A stretch of DNA of 64,000 nt, from the NCBI GenBank assembly GCA_016716125.1, contig JADJWZ010000011.1, positions 124,001 to 188,000 on the forward strand, read 5' to 3'. This stretch comes from Ignavibacteria bacterium (GTDB lineage Bacteria; Bacteroidota; Ignavibacteria; Tepidaquicellales; Tepidaquicellaceae). The notes beneath the pieces were generated by a model. It saw nothing but the letters and a program-made list of their open reading frames with translations, was not told the DNA's origin and ran no database searches. A program made the translations under genes and the position numbers. This document shows positions 9,703-18,416 of the stretch, piece by piece; position 1 is the first letter of the stretch, and every line of letters begins with the position of its first letter.

Positions 9703-11970
9703 ATGAATCTAAGCAATCTTAAAAATATCGGAAATTTATTCGAAAAAATCAAAAACATTGATTACAAAAGGAGTAATCTGGTAAAGCTGTCAGTGCTTAT
9801 AATTACTATAACAGTGCTTTTTTTTATGATACCAAGTTATAAGAATATAGAGTCAAAATACGAGGTCGGCGCTATCTGGTCATCTGAAGATCTAATAGCT
9901 CCGTTCTCATTTCCGGTTTACAAAGATGAGTCTGAGTATGAGCAGGAAAAAAAGGATGTTATCAGAAATATTGCTATGGTCTTTGATAAGGTTAATACTA
10001 ATACTGATAAACTTTCAGACAGTCTCGATGATCTGAAATATCAGTTTCAGAATATTTTCAGAAAAGCCGATGAACTTGTAAAAAACAAAGACGGGTATAT
10101 TAATTCAGAAAAACTTGATGCAGACAAACAGGATTTGAGAATCGATTTTACTTTTCCGGAATGGGAAAAACTTTATTCACTGCACAGTAATCAGAATCCT
10201 GATTTAAATTTCAATGAATTTTATAAATATCTTACTAACGAAATACTGAGTAATGCTGATAAAGATATAATTAATATTGATAAGAATAAAATTACATCAA
10301 AGAGAATCACTGTTCAGATAAAGGATGAAAAGCTGCAGGAACTTTCCGAATTAGATAAAATAATTGATAAAAATGAACTACTGAATAATTATGAAAATAA
10401 ATTCCGGAACAGATTCGGTGATTCACTTCTTGTATCTTCAGCTGTTAAGATCAGCGGTAATCTTACTCCGGAAAATCTTATATATAATAATACTCTTACT
10501 GAAAAAGAGACACAGAGCAGAATTGAACAGATTCCAAAAACTATAGGTATCGTTAAGGAAAATGAAAGAATAATCAGCAAGCATGATCCTGTCAACAGAT
10601 TTACAAAAATGAAACTTGATTCATACAAAAAAGTCAGGCTTGAAAAAATCGGAATGCAGGATCTGATACTGCAGTATGTCGGTAAATTTTTTACGGTATT
10701 TATTCTTATGCTTATTCTCATATTTTTTCTTTATTATATAAGGAAGGATGTATTCAATGACAATTTCAAGCTGATGATCATATCTTCCATGATACTGATA
10801 GTCGGATTTATCGCTTTTCTGAGTATGAGTATAGATCTTAAACTTCCAATCGAGCTGCTGATCTTCGTTCCGGTTGCTTCTATTTTACTTACAATTATTT
10901 TTGACTCAAGACTTTCATTCTATACTGTAACTATAATCTGTTTTCTGGTGGCAGCAATAAGGGGAGGGGATTATTCCATTGCGTTCATTTCTTTCTGCGG
11001 ATCTGTTCTGGCAATTTTCAGTGAAAGAGATATCAAGAACAGATCACAGATATTCCGTTCATTCCTGTTTATACTGATCGGTTATACATTTTCCATACTT
11101 GCTGTTAATCTTATCAGGATAGAAGATTATCAGAAGCTGTGGGTAAAGCTTATGTTCGGAGGAATAAACGCCGTAATGTCTCCGGTAATTGCTTTCGGTC
11201 TTCTGATCTTTTATGAAAAGGTTTTTAAAATTACCACTGATCTTACATTACTCGAACTTTCGGATTTCAATCATCCTTTGCTGAAAGAGCTGTCATCCAA
11301 AGCGCCCGGTACTTTTCATCACAGTATTATCATGGGCAATTTATCTGAAGCTGCGGCTGAAGCTATCGGCGCAAATCAGATACTCGCAAGGGTAGGTTGT
11401 TATTATCACGATATCGGAAAGATAAGCAAGCCAATGTACTTTATTGAAAATCAGCTTGATGAAAATAATAAACACAATGAACTGAACCCGAATGTAAGCA
11501 CAAAAATTATTATTGCTCATGTCAGAGACGGAATTGAACTTGCAAAAAAATACAAACTACCTCAGGAGATAATTGATTTTATCCCAATGCATCACGGGAC
11601 TACGCTTGTCTCTTACTTTTATGATAAAGCAAAAAATTCATCCAAAGAAGAAATACCGGATCACATATACAGATACCCGGGTCCCAAACCTCAGACCAAG
11701 GAAACAGGTATCGTTATGCTTGCGGATTCTATAGAAGCCTGTACAAGAGCAATTGAAGATCCAACGCCAAAGAAACTCGAAAGTAAGATCAGGGAAGTTA
11801 TCAGAAGCAGATTCATGGAAGGCGAGTTTGATGAATGTGATCTTACATTGAGAGATCTTACACGGATTAAAGACAGTTTTATGAAAGTACTTATCGGCAT
11901 ACATCATCACAGAATTAAATATCCGGATTCCAATCAGCTGGAGCTTGTTTCAAACTCAGCTAAAAAATAA
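9703..11970 (+). CDS. 7TM-HD family phosphodiesterase (PgpH-like)
   Basis: A 755-aa membrane protein from the ATG at 9703; a GTG four codons earlier is in frame but less likely because it abuts the terminator. It has an N-terminal membrane anchor (about residues 25-48), a large extracytoplasmic 7TMR-HDED region, a cluster of seven membrane helices in the middle (from LILQYVGKFF onward), and a C-terminal HD domain with FHHSIIMGNLSEAAAE, CYYHDIGK and MHHGT. In the characterised PgpH, this HD domain hydrolyses cyclic di-AMP to pApA. The metal-binding H and HD residues are present, so activity is likely; the ligand is inferred from the family. xerD follows after 5 bp, suggesting co-transcription. 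Confidence 0.9.
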   Translation: MNLSNLKNIGNLFEKIKNIDYKRSNLVKLSVLIITITVLFFMIPSYKNIESKYEVGAIWSSEDLIAPFSFPVYKDESEYEQEKKDVIRNIAMVFDKVNTNTDKLSDSLDDLKYQFQNIFRKADELVKNKDGYINSEKLDADKQDLRIDFTFPEWEKLYSLHSNQNPDLNFNEFYKYLTNEILSNADKDIINIDKNKITSKRITVQIKDEKLQELSELDKIIDKNELLNNYENKFRNRFGDSLLVSSAVKISGNLTPENLIYNNTLTEKETQSRIEQIPKTIGIVKENERIISKHDPVNRFTKMKLDSYKKVRLEKIGMQDLILQYVGKFFTVFILMLILIFFLYYIRKDVFNDNFKLMIISSMILIVGFIAFLSMSIDLKLPIELLIFVPVASILLTIIFDSRLSFYTVTIICFLVAAIRGGDYSIAFISFCGSVLAIFSERDIKNRSQIFRSFLFILIGYTFSILAVNLIRIEDYQKLWVKLMFGGINAVMSPVIAFGLLIFYEKVFKITTDLTLLELSDFNHPLLKELSSKAPGTFHHSIIMGNLSEAAAEAIGANQILARVGCYYHDIGKISKPMYFIENQLDENNKHNELNPNVSTKIIIAHVRDGIELAKKYKLPQEIIDFIPMHHGTTLVSYFYDKAKNSSKEEIPDHIYRYPGPKPQTKETGIVMLADSIEACTRAIEDPTPKKLESKIREVIRSRFMEGEFDECDLTLRDLTRIKDSFMKVLIGIHHHRIKYPDSNQLELVSNSAKK

Positions 11971-11975
11971 TATTT

Positions 11976-12896
11976 ATGACCGGTGATCTCGAATTTCATA
12001 AACAGCTCTTCCTTAATTTTCTGATCGTTGAAAAGTCCCTTTCCGAAAATACTATTTTTTCTTACAAAAAAGATCTGGAAAGATTTATTGATTATCTGAA
12101 AGATGTGAAGAGAATTTTTCAGGTAAAGGAAATTAATGACAATACCGTTAACCAATTTCTTTTACATCTGAGATCTAAAATTAATAAAGGCGGAAATAAA
12201 TATTCAGACAAATCAATTGCCAGATTTGTTTCCTCACTCAAATCTTTTTTTAAATATCTTGAATCGGAAAATGTGATTTCAGTCAACCCTGTTGTTGATC
12301 TTGAAACTCCGAAAACCTCCAGAAATTTACCGGAAGTATTAACAATAGAAGAAACTGAACTTCTGCTTTCAAAACCTGATGTAAATGACAAACTTGAACT
12401 GCGCGATAAAGCTTTACTCGAAACTATGTATGCAAGCGGTCTGAGAGTCAGCGAAGCTTCAAATCTGGAAACCGGAAATATTTTTTTTGATGAAGGTTAT
12501 TTGAGAGTTCTGGGAAAAGGATCAAAAGAAAGGATCGTGCCGATCGGGAATGTAGCTCTGAAATTTATAATTAAGTATATTAACGAAAGCAGGCCATTGC
12601 TGCAGAAAAGTAAATCCGGTAATGTGTTGTTTTTGAATTTCAGAGGAGGTAAGCTGTCCCGAATGGGAATACTGAATATTTTAAACAAATATGTGAATCT
12701 ATCCGGAATTAAAAAAAATGTACATCCGCATACCCTGAGACATTCTTTTGCAACACATCTTTTAAAAGGCGGCGCTGATATAAGAATCATACAGGAAATG
12801 CTCGGACATTCGGACATTTCAACTACACAGATTTACACGCATATTGACAGGGAATATCTTATTGAAGTTCATAAAAGTTTTCATCCGAGAGCATAA
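11976..12896 (+). CDS. xerD: Site-specific tyrosine recombinase XerD
   Basis: A 306-aa recombinase with an N-terminal SAM-like core-binding domain (residues 5-100) and a C-terminal catalytic domain. The catalytic residues are R157 (ASGLRVSE), H252 and R255 (HTLRHSFATHLL), H278 (GHSDISTT) and nucleophile Y287 (IYTH). Length and the LEVE-type end are those of chromosomal Xer proteins that resolve chromosome dimers at dif, rather than of phage integrases. It lies 5 bp after the HD phosphodiesterase gene. No dif-like site was identified in the window. Confidence 0.92.
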   Translation: MTGDLEFHKQLFLNFLIVEKSLSENTIFSYKKDLERFIDYLKDVKRIFQVKEINDNTVNQFLLHLRSKINKGGNKYSDKSIARFVSSLKSFFKYLESENVISVNPVVDLETPKTSRNLPEVLTIEETELLLSKPDVNDKLELRDKALLETMYASGLRVSEASNLETGNIFFDEGYLRVLGKGSKERIVPIGNVALKFIIKYINESRPLLQKSKSGNVLFLNFRGGKLSRMGILNILNKYVNLSGIKKNVHPHTLRHSFATHLLKGGADIRIIQEMLGHSDISTTQIYTHIDREYLIEVHKSFHPRA

Positions 12897-12934
12897 CAAA
12901 AGCCTGACAAGAGCCTGAACGAATTATTGTTAAA

Positions 12935-12965
12935 TTGAATAAATGTCTTATAATTCGTATATTTA
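12935..12965 (+). promoter_or_regulatory. Candidate promoter, TTG-N20-TATATTTA
   Basis: TTG at 12935-12937 and TATATTTA at 12958-12965 are 20 bp apart, matching the Bacteroidota -33/-7 layout with one mismatch in the -7 box (A for G). It lies 39 bp before the ATG of the TPR lipoprotein gene, which also has an AGGAGA ribosome binding site. Confidence 0.45.
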
Positions 12966-13004
12966 CCGCAGTCAAAATTTAAAACACTCAGGAGAAATTT
13001 AATA

Positions 13005-13946
13005 ATGAAATTAAATAAATTATTTTTATTTGTTGTACCGGTCATTTTTTTATCAGTAATTGCATATTGCTTTCAGGGCTGTTCATCAGCTCAGTCAACA
13101 ACAGGGAAACTGGCATTTATGCAGCAGGATTATATTAAAGCTGAATCTGAATTAAAAAAAGGATTAGCTATTGATCAAAACGATGATGAGGGCTGGTATA
13201 TGCTTGGCTATTCACAGGTCGAGCTCGGAAAATATGAGGAAGCTCAGAAATCATTTAAAAAAAGTCTGTCGATCTCAAAAAATTTCAGTCCTAATATTCA
13301 GTCTTACTGGGTAGAAAAATTTAATGCAGGCGCAAGAGATTTTCAATCCGGCATTGAAGCGGAAGAAAAAAAGAATATGGATGCTGCAAAAACATATTAC
13401 ACCAACGCTTTAAAAAGTTTTGAAGCTTCTTCCGTTATTTTTCCGGACAGTCTGAAATCATTTTCAGCAATGGGCGAAACTTATCTTGCTCTCGGCAACA
13501 GTGAAAAAGCTCTGGTTATTTTCAATGATATAGCTTCAAAATCAACCAATAAGGAAGATGCAGAAAGAGTAGCGAGAATACTTTTTGAAACAGGTCTGGG
13601 TATGATGTCTACAAACAATTTTAAGGCAGCAAGTGAAATGTTTAAGAAGATCATGGCTATAAATAATCTTCCGAAAGATGATGAGTATTATGAAACTTCA
13701 GCTTATAATAACGGACTGGCACTCGCTAAATTAGGTGAAGAAAGCAGACTGAAAGACGAAGATGGTAATTATAAAGATTTTTTTAATGAAGCGCTTGTAT
13801 CTCTAGAACCTATGAAGACAAGTCTTAAAAAGAAAGAGCTTGAGAAACAGATCTATGAATTACTGATCTCTGTATATGCTAATCTCGGAAGAACTGATGA
13901 TGCTCAGGATGCCTTGAATAAGAAGAACCAACTTGACGGTAAGTAA
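13005..13946 (+). CDS. TPR lipoprotein
   Basis: A 313-aa protein with a lipoprotein signal peptide (hydrophobic to about residue 24, then CFQGC-SS, where the last Cys is the likely lipidated residue). TPR motifs follow: FMQQDYIKAESELKKGL, GWYMLGYSQVELGKYEEAQ and AMGETYLALGNSEKALVIF. It is expected to be anchored in an outer or inner membrane leaflet. It begins a short plus-strand unit with sppA 9 bp downstream, which may indicate a shared envelope role. Confidence 0.8.
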   Translation: MKLNKLFLFVVPVIFLSVIAYCFQGCSSAQSTTGKLAFMQQDYIKAESELKKGLAIDQNDDEGWYMLGYSQVELGKYEEAQKSFKKSLSISKNFSPNIQSYWVEKFNAGARDFQSGIEAEEKKNMDAAKTYYTNALKSFEASSVIFPDSLKSFSAMGETYLALGNSEKALVIFNDIASKSTNKEDAERVARILFETGLGMMSTNNFKAASEMFKKIMAINNLPKDDEYYETSAYNNGLALAKLGEESRLKDEDGNYKDFFNEALVSLEPMKTSLKKKELEKQIYELLISVYANLGRTDDAQDALNKKNQLDGK

Positions 13947-13955
13947 TAAAAACAA

Positions 13956-14912
13956 ATGGATAACGGAAATCAGCAGGCTGTAAAATCAAATTCGGGAAGA
14001 TGGTTCTGGGGAATTTTTATTTCTCTGATCGTAATAGCAATTATCTTTGTCGGGATTTCTTTTATCTATTTTACAAAAGCAATTACTGATAGTGATGATG
14101 GTTCTCTTGTAATAAGAGGAAGCGGTAAAGGAAAGATCGCAGTTGTTGAACTGAACTTTACTATCTTTTCTTCAGAAGGAATTGTCAAACAGTTTAAAAA
14201 ATATTCTGAGGATAAATCAATTAAGGCAATTTTACTCAGGGTAAATACTCCCGGCGGTGGTGTCGCAGCTTCACAGGAGATATACGAAATTATTAGGAAG
14301 ACAAGAGACGGGGGAAAACCTGTCATTGTTTCAATTGCAAGTCTCGGAGCAAGCGGCGGTTATTATGCGGCTTGCGGGGGAAGTACAATTATAGCTGACG
14401 AAGGTTCGCTTGTAGGCAGTATTGGCGTGATCATTCAGCTTGTAAATTACAGAGAGCTCGCCGATAAGATCGGCGTCAAATCAATGACTATTACCAGCGG
14501 AGATCTGAAAGACGCAGGTAATCCTTTCAATGAATTTTCGGAAAAAGACAGAACATATTTTCAGGAAATAGTAGATGATACCTATCAGCAGTTTATAGAA
14601 GTAGTATCAAGAGAAAGAAAAATTGACACAGCAAGATTAAAAGAATATGCGACCGGAAGGGTATTCACCGGAAGACAGGCATTGAATATCGGCCTGATAG
14701 ATTCAATAGGAACTTATGAAGACGCAATAAGGATTGCAGCAGGTATGGGTGGAATTGACGGAGAGCCGACAATTGTAAAAGAAAAAAACAAAACAACTCT
14801 GTTTGAAAGAATACTTGATACTTTCTCAAATAATGAGTTGAGATCAATAAAAGAAGAAATAAAATCAGAATTTATAGATCAGCCGCTTTTACAATATAAA
14901 TTTGTTTATTAA
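13956..14912 (+). CDS. sppA: Signal peptide peptidase SppA, short (36K) type
   Basis: A 318-aa serine protease with one N-terminal membrane helix (residues 18-45) and an S49 catalytic domain. The Ser/Lys dyad is S133 in LGASGGYYAA and K185 in GDLKDAG. LRVNTPGGGVAAS and GRVFTGRQA are further family marks. SppA digests cleaved signal peptides in the membrane. The short form acts as an octamer. It follows the TPR lipoprotein gene closely and precedes the HU gene by 20 bp. Confidence 0.93.
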   Translation: MDNGNQQAVKSNSGRWFWGIFISLIVIAIIFVGISFIYFTKAITDSDDGSLVIRGSGKGKIAVVELNFTIFSSEGIVKQFKKYSEDKSIKAILLRVNTPGGGVAASQEIYEIIRKTRDGGKPVIVSIASLGASGGYYAACGGSTIIADEGSLVGSIGVIIQLVNYRELADKIGVKSMTITSGDLKDAGNPFNEFSEKDRTYFQEIVDDTYQQFIEVVSRERKIDTARLKEYATGRVFTGRQALNIGLIDSIGTYEDAIRIAAGMGGIDGEPTIVKEKNKTTLFERILDTFSNNELRSIKEEIKSEFIDQPLLQYKFVY

Positions 14913-14932
14913 CAGAAAATCAGGAGAGGGAA

Positions 14933-15223
14933 ATGACAAGATCTCAGATTGCTGCAGCAATCTCCGGCGCAACAGGTTTAAGTAAAAAAGAAACAGAAAT
15001 TGTCGTTGAAGGTTTTATCAGCTGTGTGATTGATTCTTTGAAAAGGAATGAATCAGTAGAAATAAGGGGTTTCGGTACTTTTAAAAATAATATGAAACAT
15101 CCTAGAATTGCAAGAAATCCAAAGACAGGTGAAAAAATTTCTCTTGGTAAAAGATTTATACCGATGTTTAAAGTATCAAAGGATTTTAAGAAAGCAGTTC
15201 AGGAAGCTATGACTGAACAGTAA
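14933..15223 (+). CDS. HU/IHF family DNA-binding protein
   Basis: A 96-aa nucleoid protein. The N-terminal helices (TRSQIAAAISGATGLSKKE) and the beta-arm segment (RGFGTFKNNMKHPRIARNPKTG with P and RNP at the intercalating tip) match HU/IHF. The RNPKTGE motif is at residue 63 or so. A clear GGAGAGGG ribosome binding site precedes the ATG. It binds and bends DNA; whether it acts as HU or IHF cannot be decided from sequence alone. Confidence 0.92.
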   Translation: MTRSQIAAAISGATGLSKKETEIVVEGFISCVIDSLKRNESVEIRGFGTFKNNMKHPRIARNPKTGEKISLGKRFIPMFKVSKDFKKAVQEAMTEQ

Positions 15224-15271
15224 ATGAAATTTAAATTAATAATAAATATATAAGAAAGGAATAAATTAATT

Positions 15272-15367
15272 ATGCCCTGCGGTAAAAAAAGAAAACGTCA
15301 TAAAATGGCGACGCACAAAAGAAAGAAAAGACTCAGAAAGAACAGACATAAAAAGAAAATCAGATAG
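15272..15367 (+). CDS. COX24/AURKAIP1-like small ribosomal peptide, 31 aa
   Basis: A 31-codon frame starting MPCGKKRKRHKMATHKRKKR and ending KKKIR, preceded by an AAGGA ribosome binding site. The KMATHKRKKRLRKNRHKKK core is that of the AURKAIP1/COX24 C-terminal domain, related to mitochondrial mS38 and bacterial bS22-type peptides that associate with the small ribosomal subunit. More than half of the residues are K or R. It is easy to miss because of its size. A strong terminator begins 10 bp after the stop. Confidence 0.88.
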   Translation: MPCGKKRKRHKMATHKRKKRLRKNRHKKKIR

Positions 15368-15376
15368 ATAGTTTTT

Positions 15377-15403
15377 AAAGCCGTTATATTTTATAACGGC
15401 TTT
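15377..15403. terminator. Bidirectional terminator between COX24-like gene and gltX
   Basis: Perfect 12-bp stem (15377-15388 with 15392-15403; core GCCGTTATA/TATAACGGC), 3-nt loop, with T residues continuing after it on the plus strand and A residues before it. The convergent gltX stop codon lies immediately beside it at 15405, so it can serve both transcripts. Confidence 0.9.
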
Positions 15404-15404
15404 T

Positions 15405-16853
15405 TTATATATACTCCTTCAGAAATTTAATAACTTTTTCCTTTCCGAGAATTTCAACTATAGACGGAAGATCCGGTCCGTTCTCACTTCCGGTCAGCGC
15501 TAATCTTACCGGCTTAAACAGTAACTTACCTTTAACTCCCGTGACCTTCTGAACTTCACTTATTTTATCCTTATAAATCTCAGCTGTTAAAGTCTCAACA
15601 CTCTCTAACTGACTGATCAATTCTTTAAAAACCGTTACTGATGTATCAGCTTTTATTATTTCCAGTAAATTTACATCTTCAATTACTACTTTATCCTGCG
15701 TGAATATTTTAGTGTGTTCAGGAATTTCATCCAGTTTATTCAGATAAACTCTTATTGCGAGAAGAATTTTTTTTGTATGATCATTATCTGTGACATCTAC
15801 ATCTGTTCCTTTAAAATAGGGGAGGGATAATTCGAGAAGTTTGTCAGGATCGTAATTTTTAATATAAGAATTATTCATCCAGTTCAGCTTGTCGACATTA
15901 AATACCGCTCCGGAAGACTGAACTTTTTCAAGTAAAAATTTTTCCGAAAGTTCTTCCATTGAAAAAAATTCATTTTCTTCACCTTCGCCGGGATTCCATC
16001 CGAGCATCGCAATAAAATTTATGAGCGCTTCTTTCAGATATCCTTTATTCAAATAATCCTCTACGGCAACATCTCCCTGTCTCTTGCTCAGTTTGGTTTT
16101 GTCAGGATTAAGTATAAGCGGGACATGAGCCATAGCCGGAACATCCCAGCCGAGCGCTTTGTAAATCAGAATATGTTTCGGAACCGATGTGATCCATTCT
16201 TCACCTCTGATGATATGCGTGATTTCCATCAGATGGTCATCGATCACATTCGCCAGATGATATGTAGGAAATCCGTCTGACTTAAGAAGTATCTGATCAT
16301 CTATAATATTCGTTTCGATCTTTATTACTCCTTTGATCAGATCTTCAAATTTAACTTCTTCATCCTTCGGAACTTTCAGTCTTATGACATATGGAATTCC
16401 TTTATTAAGATTTTCTTTAACTTCTTCTTCGCTAAGATCCCTCGCTCTTCCGTCATACATTGTCTGCCTTCCTTCAAGCTGCTGCAATTTTCTCATTTCA
16501 TCAAGTACCTCAGGCGTTTCAAATGCATAGTATGCCGCTTTCTTTTCAAGAAGATCATCACAGTATTTTCGGTATATCGCAAGTCTTTCCGATTGATAAT
16601 ACGGACCTTTATCACCGCCCTGAGCCGGGCCTTCGTCAAAATCTATTCCAAGCAAACCGAGTGATTTGATAAGATTATCAACTGCGCCATCCACTTTCCG
16701 GGACTGATCCGTATCTTCTATCCTCAGAATATTTTTTCCGCCTGTATTACGCGCATATAAAAAATTAAACAGGGCTGTCCTCAGCGAACCTATATGAATG
16801 TATCCCGTCGGAGACGGAGCAAACCTTACTCTTACGTTATTGTTTTTTGTCAT
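15405..16853 (-). CDS. gltX: Glutamate--tRNA ligase
   Basis: A 482-aa class I aminoacyl-tRNA synthetase that charges tRNA-Glu. The HIGH motif is in RFAPSPTGYIHIGSLRTALF near residue 18, and the KMSKS-type motif is KLSKRQGD near residue 256. The C-terminal helical anticodon-binding domain ends at KFLKEYI. Because gatB is also present in the window, GltX may be non-discriminating and also load tRNA-Gln for amidation; that is inference. The start ATG overlaps the stop of rsmI by one base, so the two are translationally coupled. Confidence 0.96.
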   Translation of the reverse strand: MTKNNNVRVRFAPSPTGYIHIGSLRTALFNFLYARNTGGKNILRIEDTDQSRKVDGAVDNLIKSLGLLGIDFDEGPAQGGDKGPYYQSERLAIYRKYCDDLLEKKAAYYAFETPEVLDEMRKLQQLEGRQTMYDGRARDLSEEEVKENLNKGIPYVIRLKVPKDEEVKFEDLIKGVIKIETNIIDDQILLKSDGFPTYHLANVIDDHLMEITHIIRGEEWITSVPKHILIYKALGWDVPAMAHVPLILNPDKTKLSKRQGDVAVEDYLNKGYLKEALINFIAMLGWNPGEGEENEFFSMEELSEKFLLEKVQSSGAVFNVDKLNWMNNSYIKNYDPDKLLELSLPYFKGTDVDVTDNDHTKKILLAIRVYLNKLDEIPEHTKIFTQDKVVIEDVNLLEIIKADTSVTVFKELISQLESVETLTAEIYKDKISEVQKVTGVKGKLLFKPVRLALTGSENGPDLPSIVEILGKEKVIKFLKEYI

Positions 16854-17578
16854 TAATTATTATTTACGATTATTACGAATTCTCCTTTTGTTTTAAGCTG
16901 CTGCGTCAAAATGTATTTAACACTTCCTCTGACGATCTGTTCGAATTTTTTTGTAAGCTCGCGGCAAAGCGCAATTTCCCTGTTGCCGAGATGCTCATGA
17001 ATTTCATTTAATGTTTTATATATTCTGAACGGCGATTCGAAAATTATCAGAGTCATTTTAATTTTTGAAAGCTGAATAAGCGCAGTCTGTCTGCCTTTTT
17101 TCTGCGGCAGAAATCCCTGGAAATAAAATTTATTTGCGGGCATTCCTGACAATACCAGAGCATGGATAAGCGAGCTGCAGCCGGGCACAGAACAGACATC
17201 AATATTTTCCTGAATACATTTTGACACCAGTAAATTTCCCGGATCAGAGATCCCCGGCGTACCGGCGTCAGAGACGAGCGCAATTGTTTTTCCGGAATTC
17301 AATTCCCTTATAAGCATATCGGATTTTTCTGATTCCACATGAGAATAGTAACTGACAGTCTTATTTCTTATGCCATACTGTGTCAGCAGAAAATTGGTCT
17401 TCCGCGTGTCTTCGCATGCAATCAGATCAGCTTTCTCTAAAACATTTATCGCCCTGAATGAAATGTCTTCAATATTTCCGATAGGTGTGGATACAATGTA
17501 TAGAACTCCTTTCTTCAGTTCAGCCGGTGTGAATTTATCCTTAAATCTGCTGAATGTAGCTGACAGTCTTTCGTTCAA
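16853..17578 (-). CDS. rsmI: 16S rRNA (cytidine(1402)-2'-O)-methyltransferase
   Basis: A 241-aa tetrapyrrole-methylase-fold enzyme. LYIVSTPIGNIEDISFRA near residue 28, CEDTRKT, and LVSDAGTPGISDPG are the RsmI signature segments for AdoMet binding. It 2'-O-methylates C1402 of 16S rRNA at the decoding centre. It overlaps gltX by one base. The family's usual C-terminal extension is short here, which is within normal range (241 versus about 280 aa in Escherichia coli). Confidence 0.93.
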   Translation of the reverse strand: MNERLSATFSRFKDKFTPAELKKGVLYIVSTPIGNIEDISFRAINVLEKADLIACEDTRKTNFLLTQYGIRNKTVSYYSHVESEKSDMLIRELNSGKTIALVSDAGTPGISDPGNLLVSKCIQENIDVCSVPGCSSLIHALVLSGMPANKFYFQGFLPQKKGRQTALIQLSKIKMTLIIFESPFRIYKTLNEIHEHLGNREIALCRELTKKFEQIVRGSVKYILTQQLKTKGEFVIIVNNN

Positions 17579-17669
17579 ATAGTATGAAAATTATTTTACT
17601 GATATATTGATGAATATTATAATTATATTAAAATACTTAATTCTAAATCCATATTAAATTTATATATAA

Positions 17670-18416
17670 ATGTTGGTAATCGGTAAAAACCCGGTACTTG
17701 AAACTCTGAAATCAAATCCGGATTCATTCAATAAGATCATACTTCTCAAAAAGATCAAACCTGATAACAAACTCAAAAGCATAGTAGAGACTGCAGGCAG
17801 GCATAAGATAAATGTAGTGTATCTTAACTATATGGATTTTAAAAAATTCTTTGACAATAAAAGTAAAGATGAAGGAGTGGACCAGGGTGTCATTGGATTC
17901 ATCAAAGACTATGAATATGTATCGCTGCGTGAAATGGTTGAAAAAAATAAAAAGATAAAGAATCCGCTTATACTTGTTCTTGACAGTATTACAGACCCGC
18001 ATAATCTCGGCGCAATTGCAAGGTCAGCCGTCTGTCTCGGCGCAGACGGGATCGTAATACCGCGTCACAATTCTGCGGAAGTAAATCATACTGTACTCAA
18101 GACATCGTCAGGAGCTGTTAATTATATTGCAATTGCAAAGGAAACAAACATATCAAACACACTAATCTTTTTAAAAAACAACGGCTACTGGATAGCAGGT
18201 ACCGATCTGAATTCATCCAAAACAATTTTCGAATGTGATCTGAATATTCCGCTTGCACTGATCATCGGCAGCGAAGGATCGGGGATTAGAAAAAATCTGC
18301 TAGAGAAATGTGATATCAAAATACGCATTCCGATGGCGGGAAAAATTGATTCTCTTAATGCATCTGTGTCGGCGGGAGTTTTTCTGTATGAGATCTTCAG
18401 ACAAAAAAATTCATGA
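17670..18416 (+). CDS. rlmB: TrmH-family 23S rRNA 2'-O-methyltransferase (RlmB-like)
   Basis: A 248-aa SPOUT enzyme. Residues 1-80 form the substrate-binding domain (VIGKNPVLETLKSNP), followed by the knotted catalytic domain with motif 1 LDSITDPHNLGAIARSA, motif 2 LIIGSEGSGIR and motif 3 IPMAGKIDSLNASVSAG. These identify the RlmB/TrmH group that methylates a ribose in rRNA; G2251 of 23S rRNA is the usual RlmB target. It is the only plus-strand gene in a minus-strand stretch, and its 3' end overlaps the convergent regulator gene by 6 bp. Confidence 0.9.
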   Translation: MLVIGKNPVLETLKSNPDSFNKIILLKKIKPDNKLKSIVETAGRHKINVVYLNYMDFKKFFDNKSKDEGVDQGVIGFIKDYEYVSLREMVEKNKKIKNPLILVLDSITDPHNLGAIARSAVCLGADGIVIPRHNSAEVNHTVLKTSSGAVNYIAIAKETNISNTLIFLKNNGYWIAGTDLNSSKTIFECDLNIPLALIIGSEGSGIRKNLLEKCDIKIRIPMAGKIDSLNASVSAGVFLYEIFRQKNS

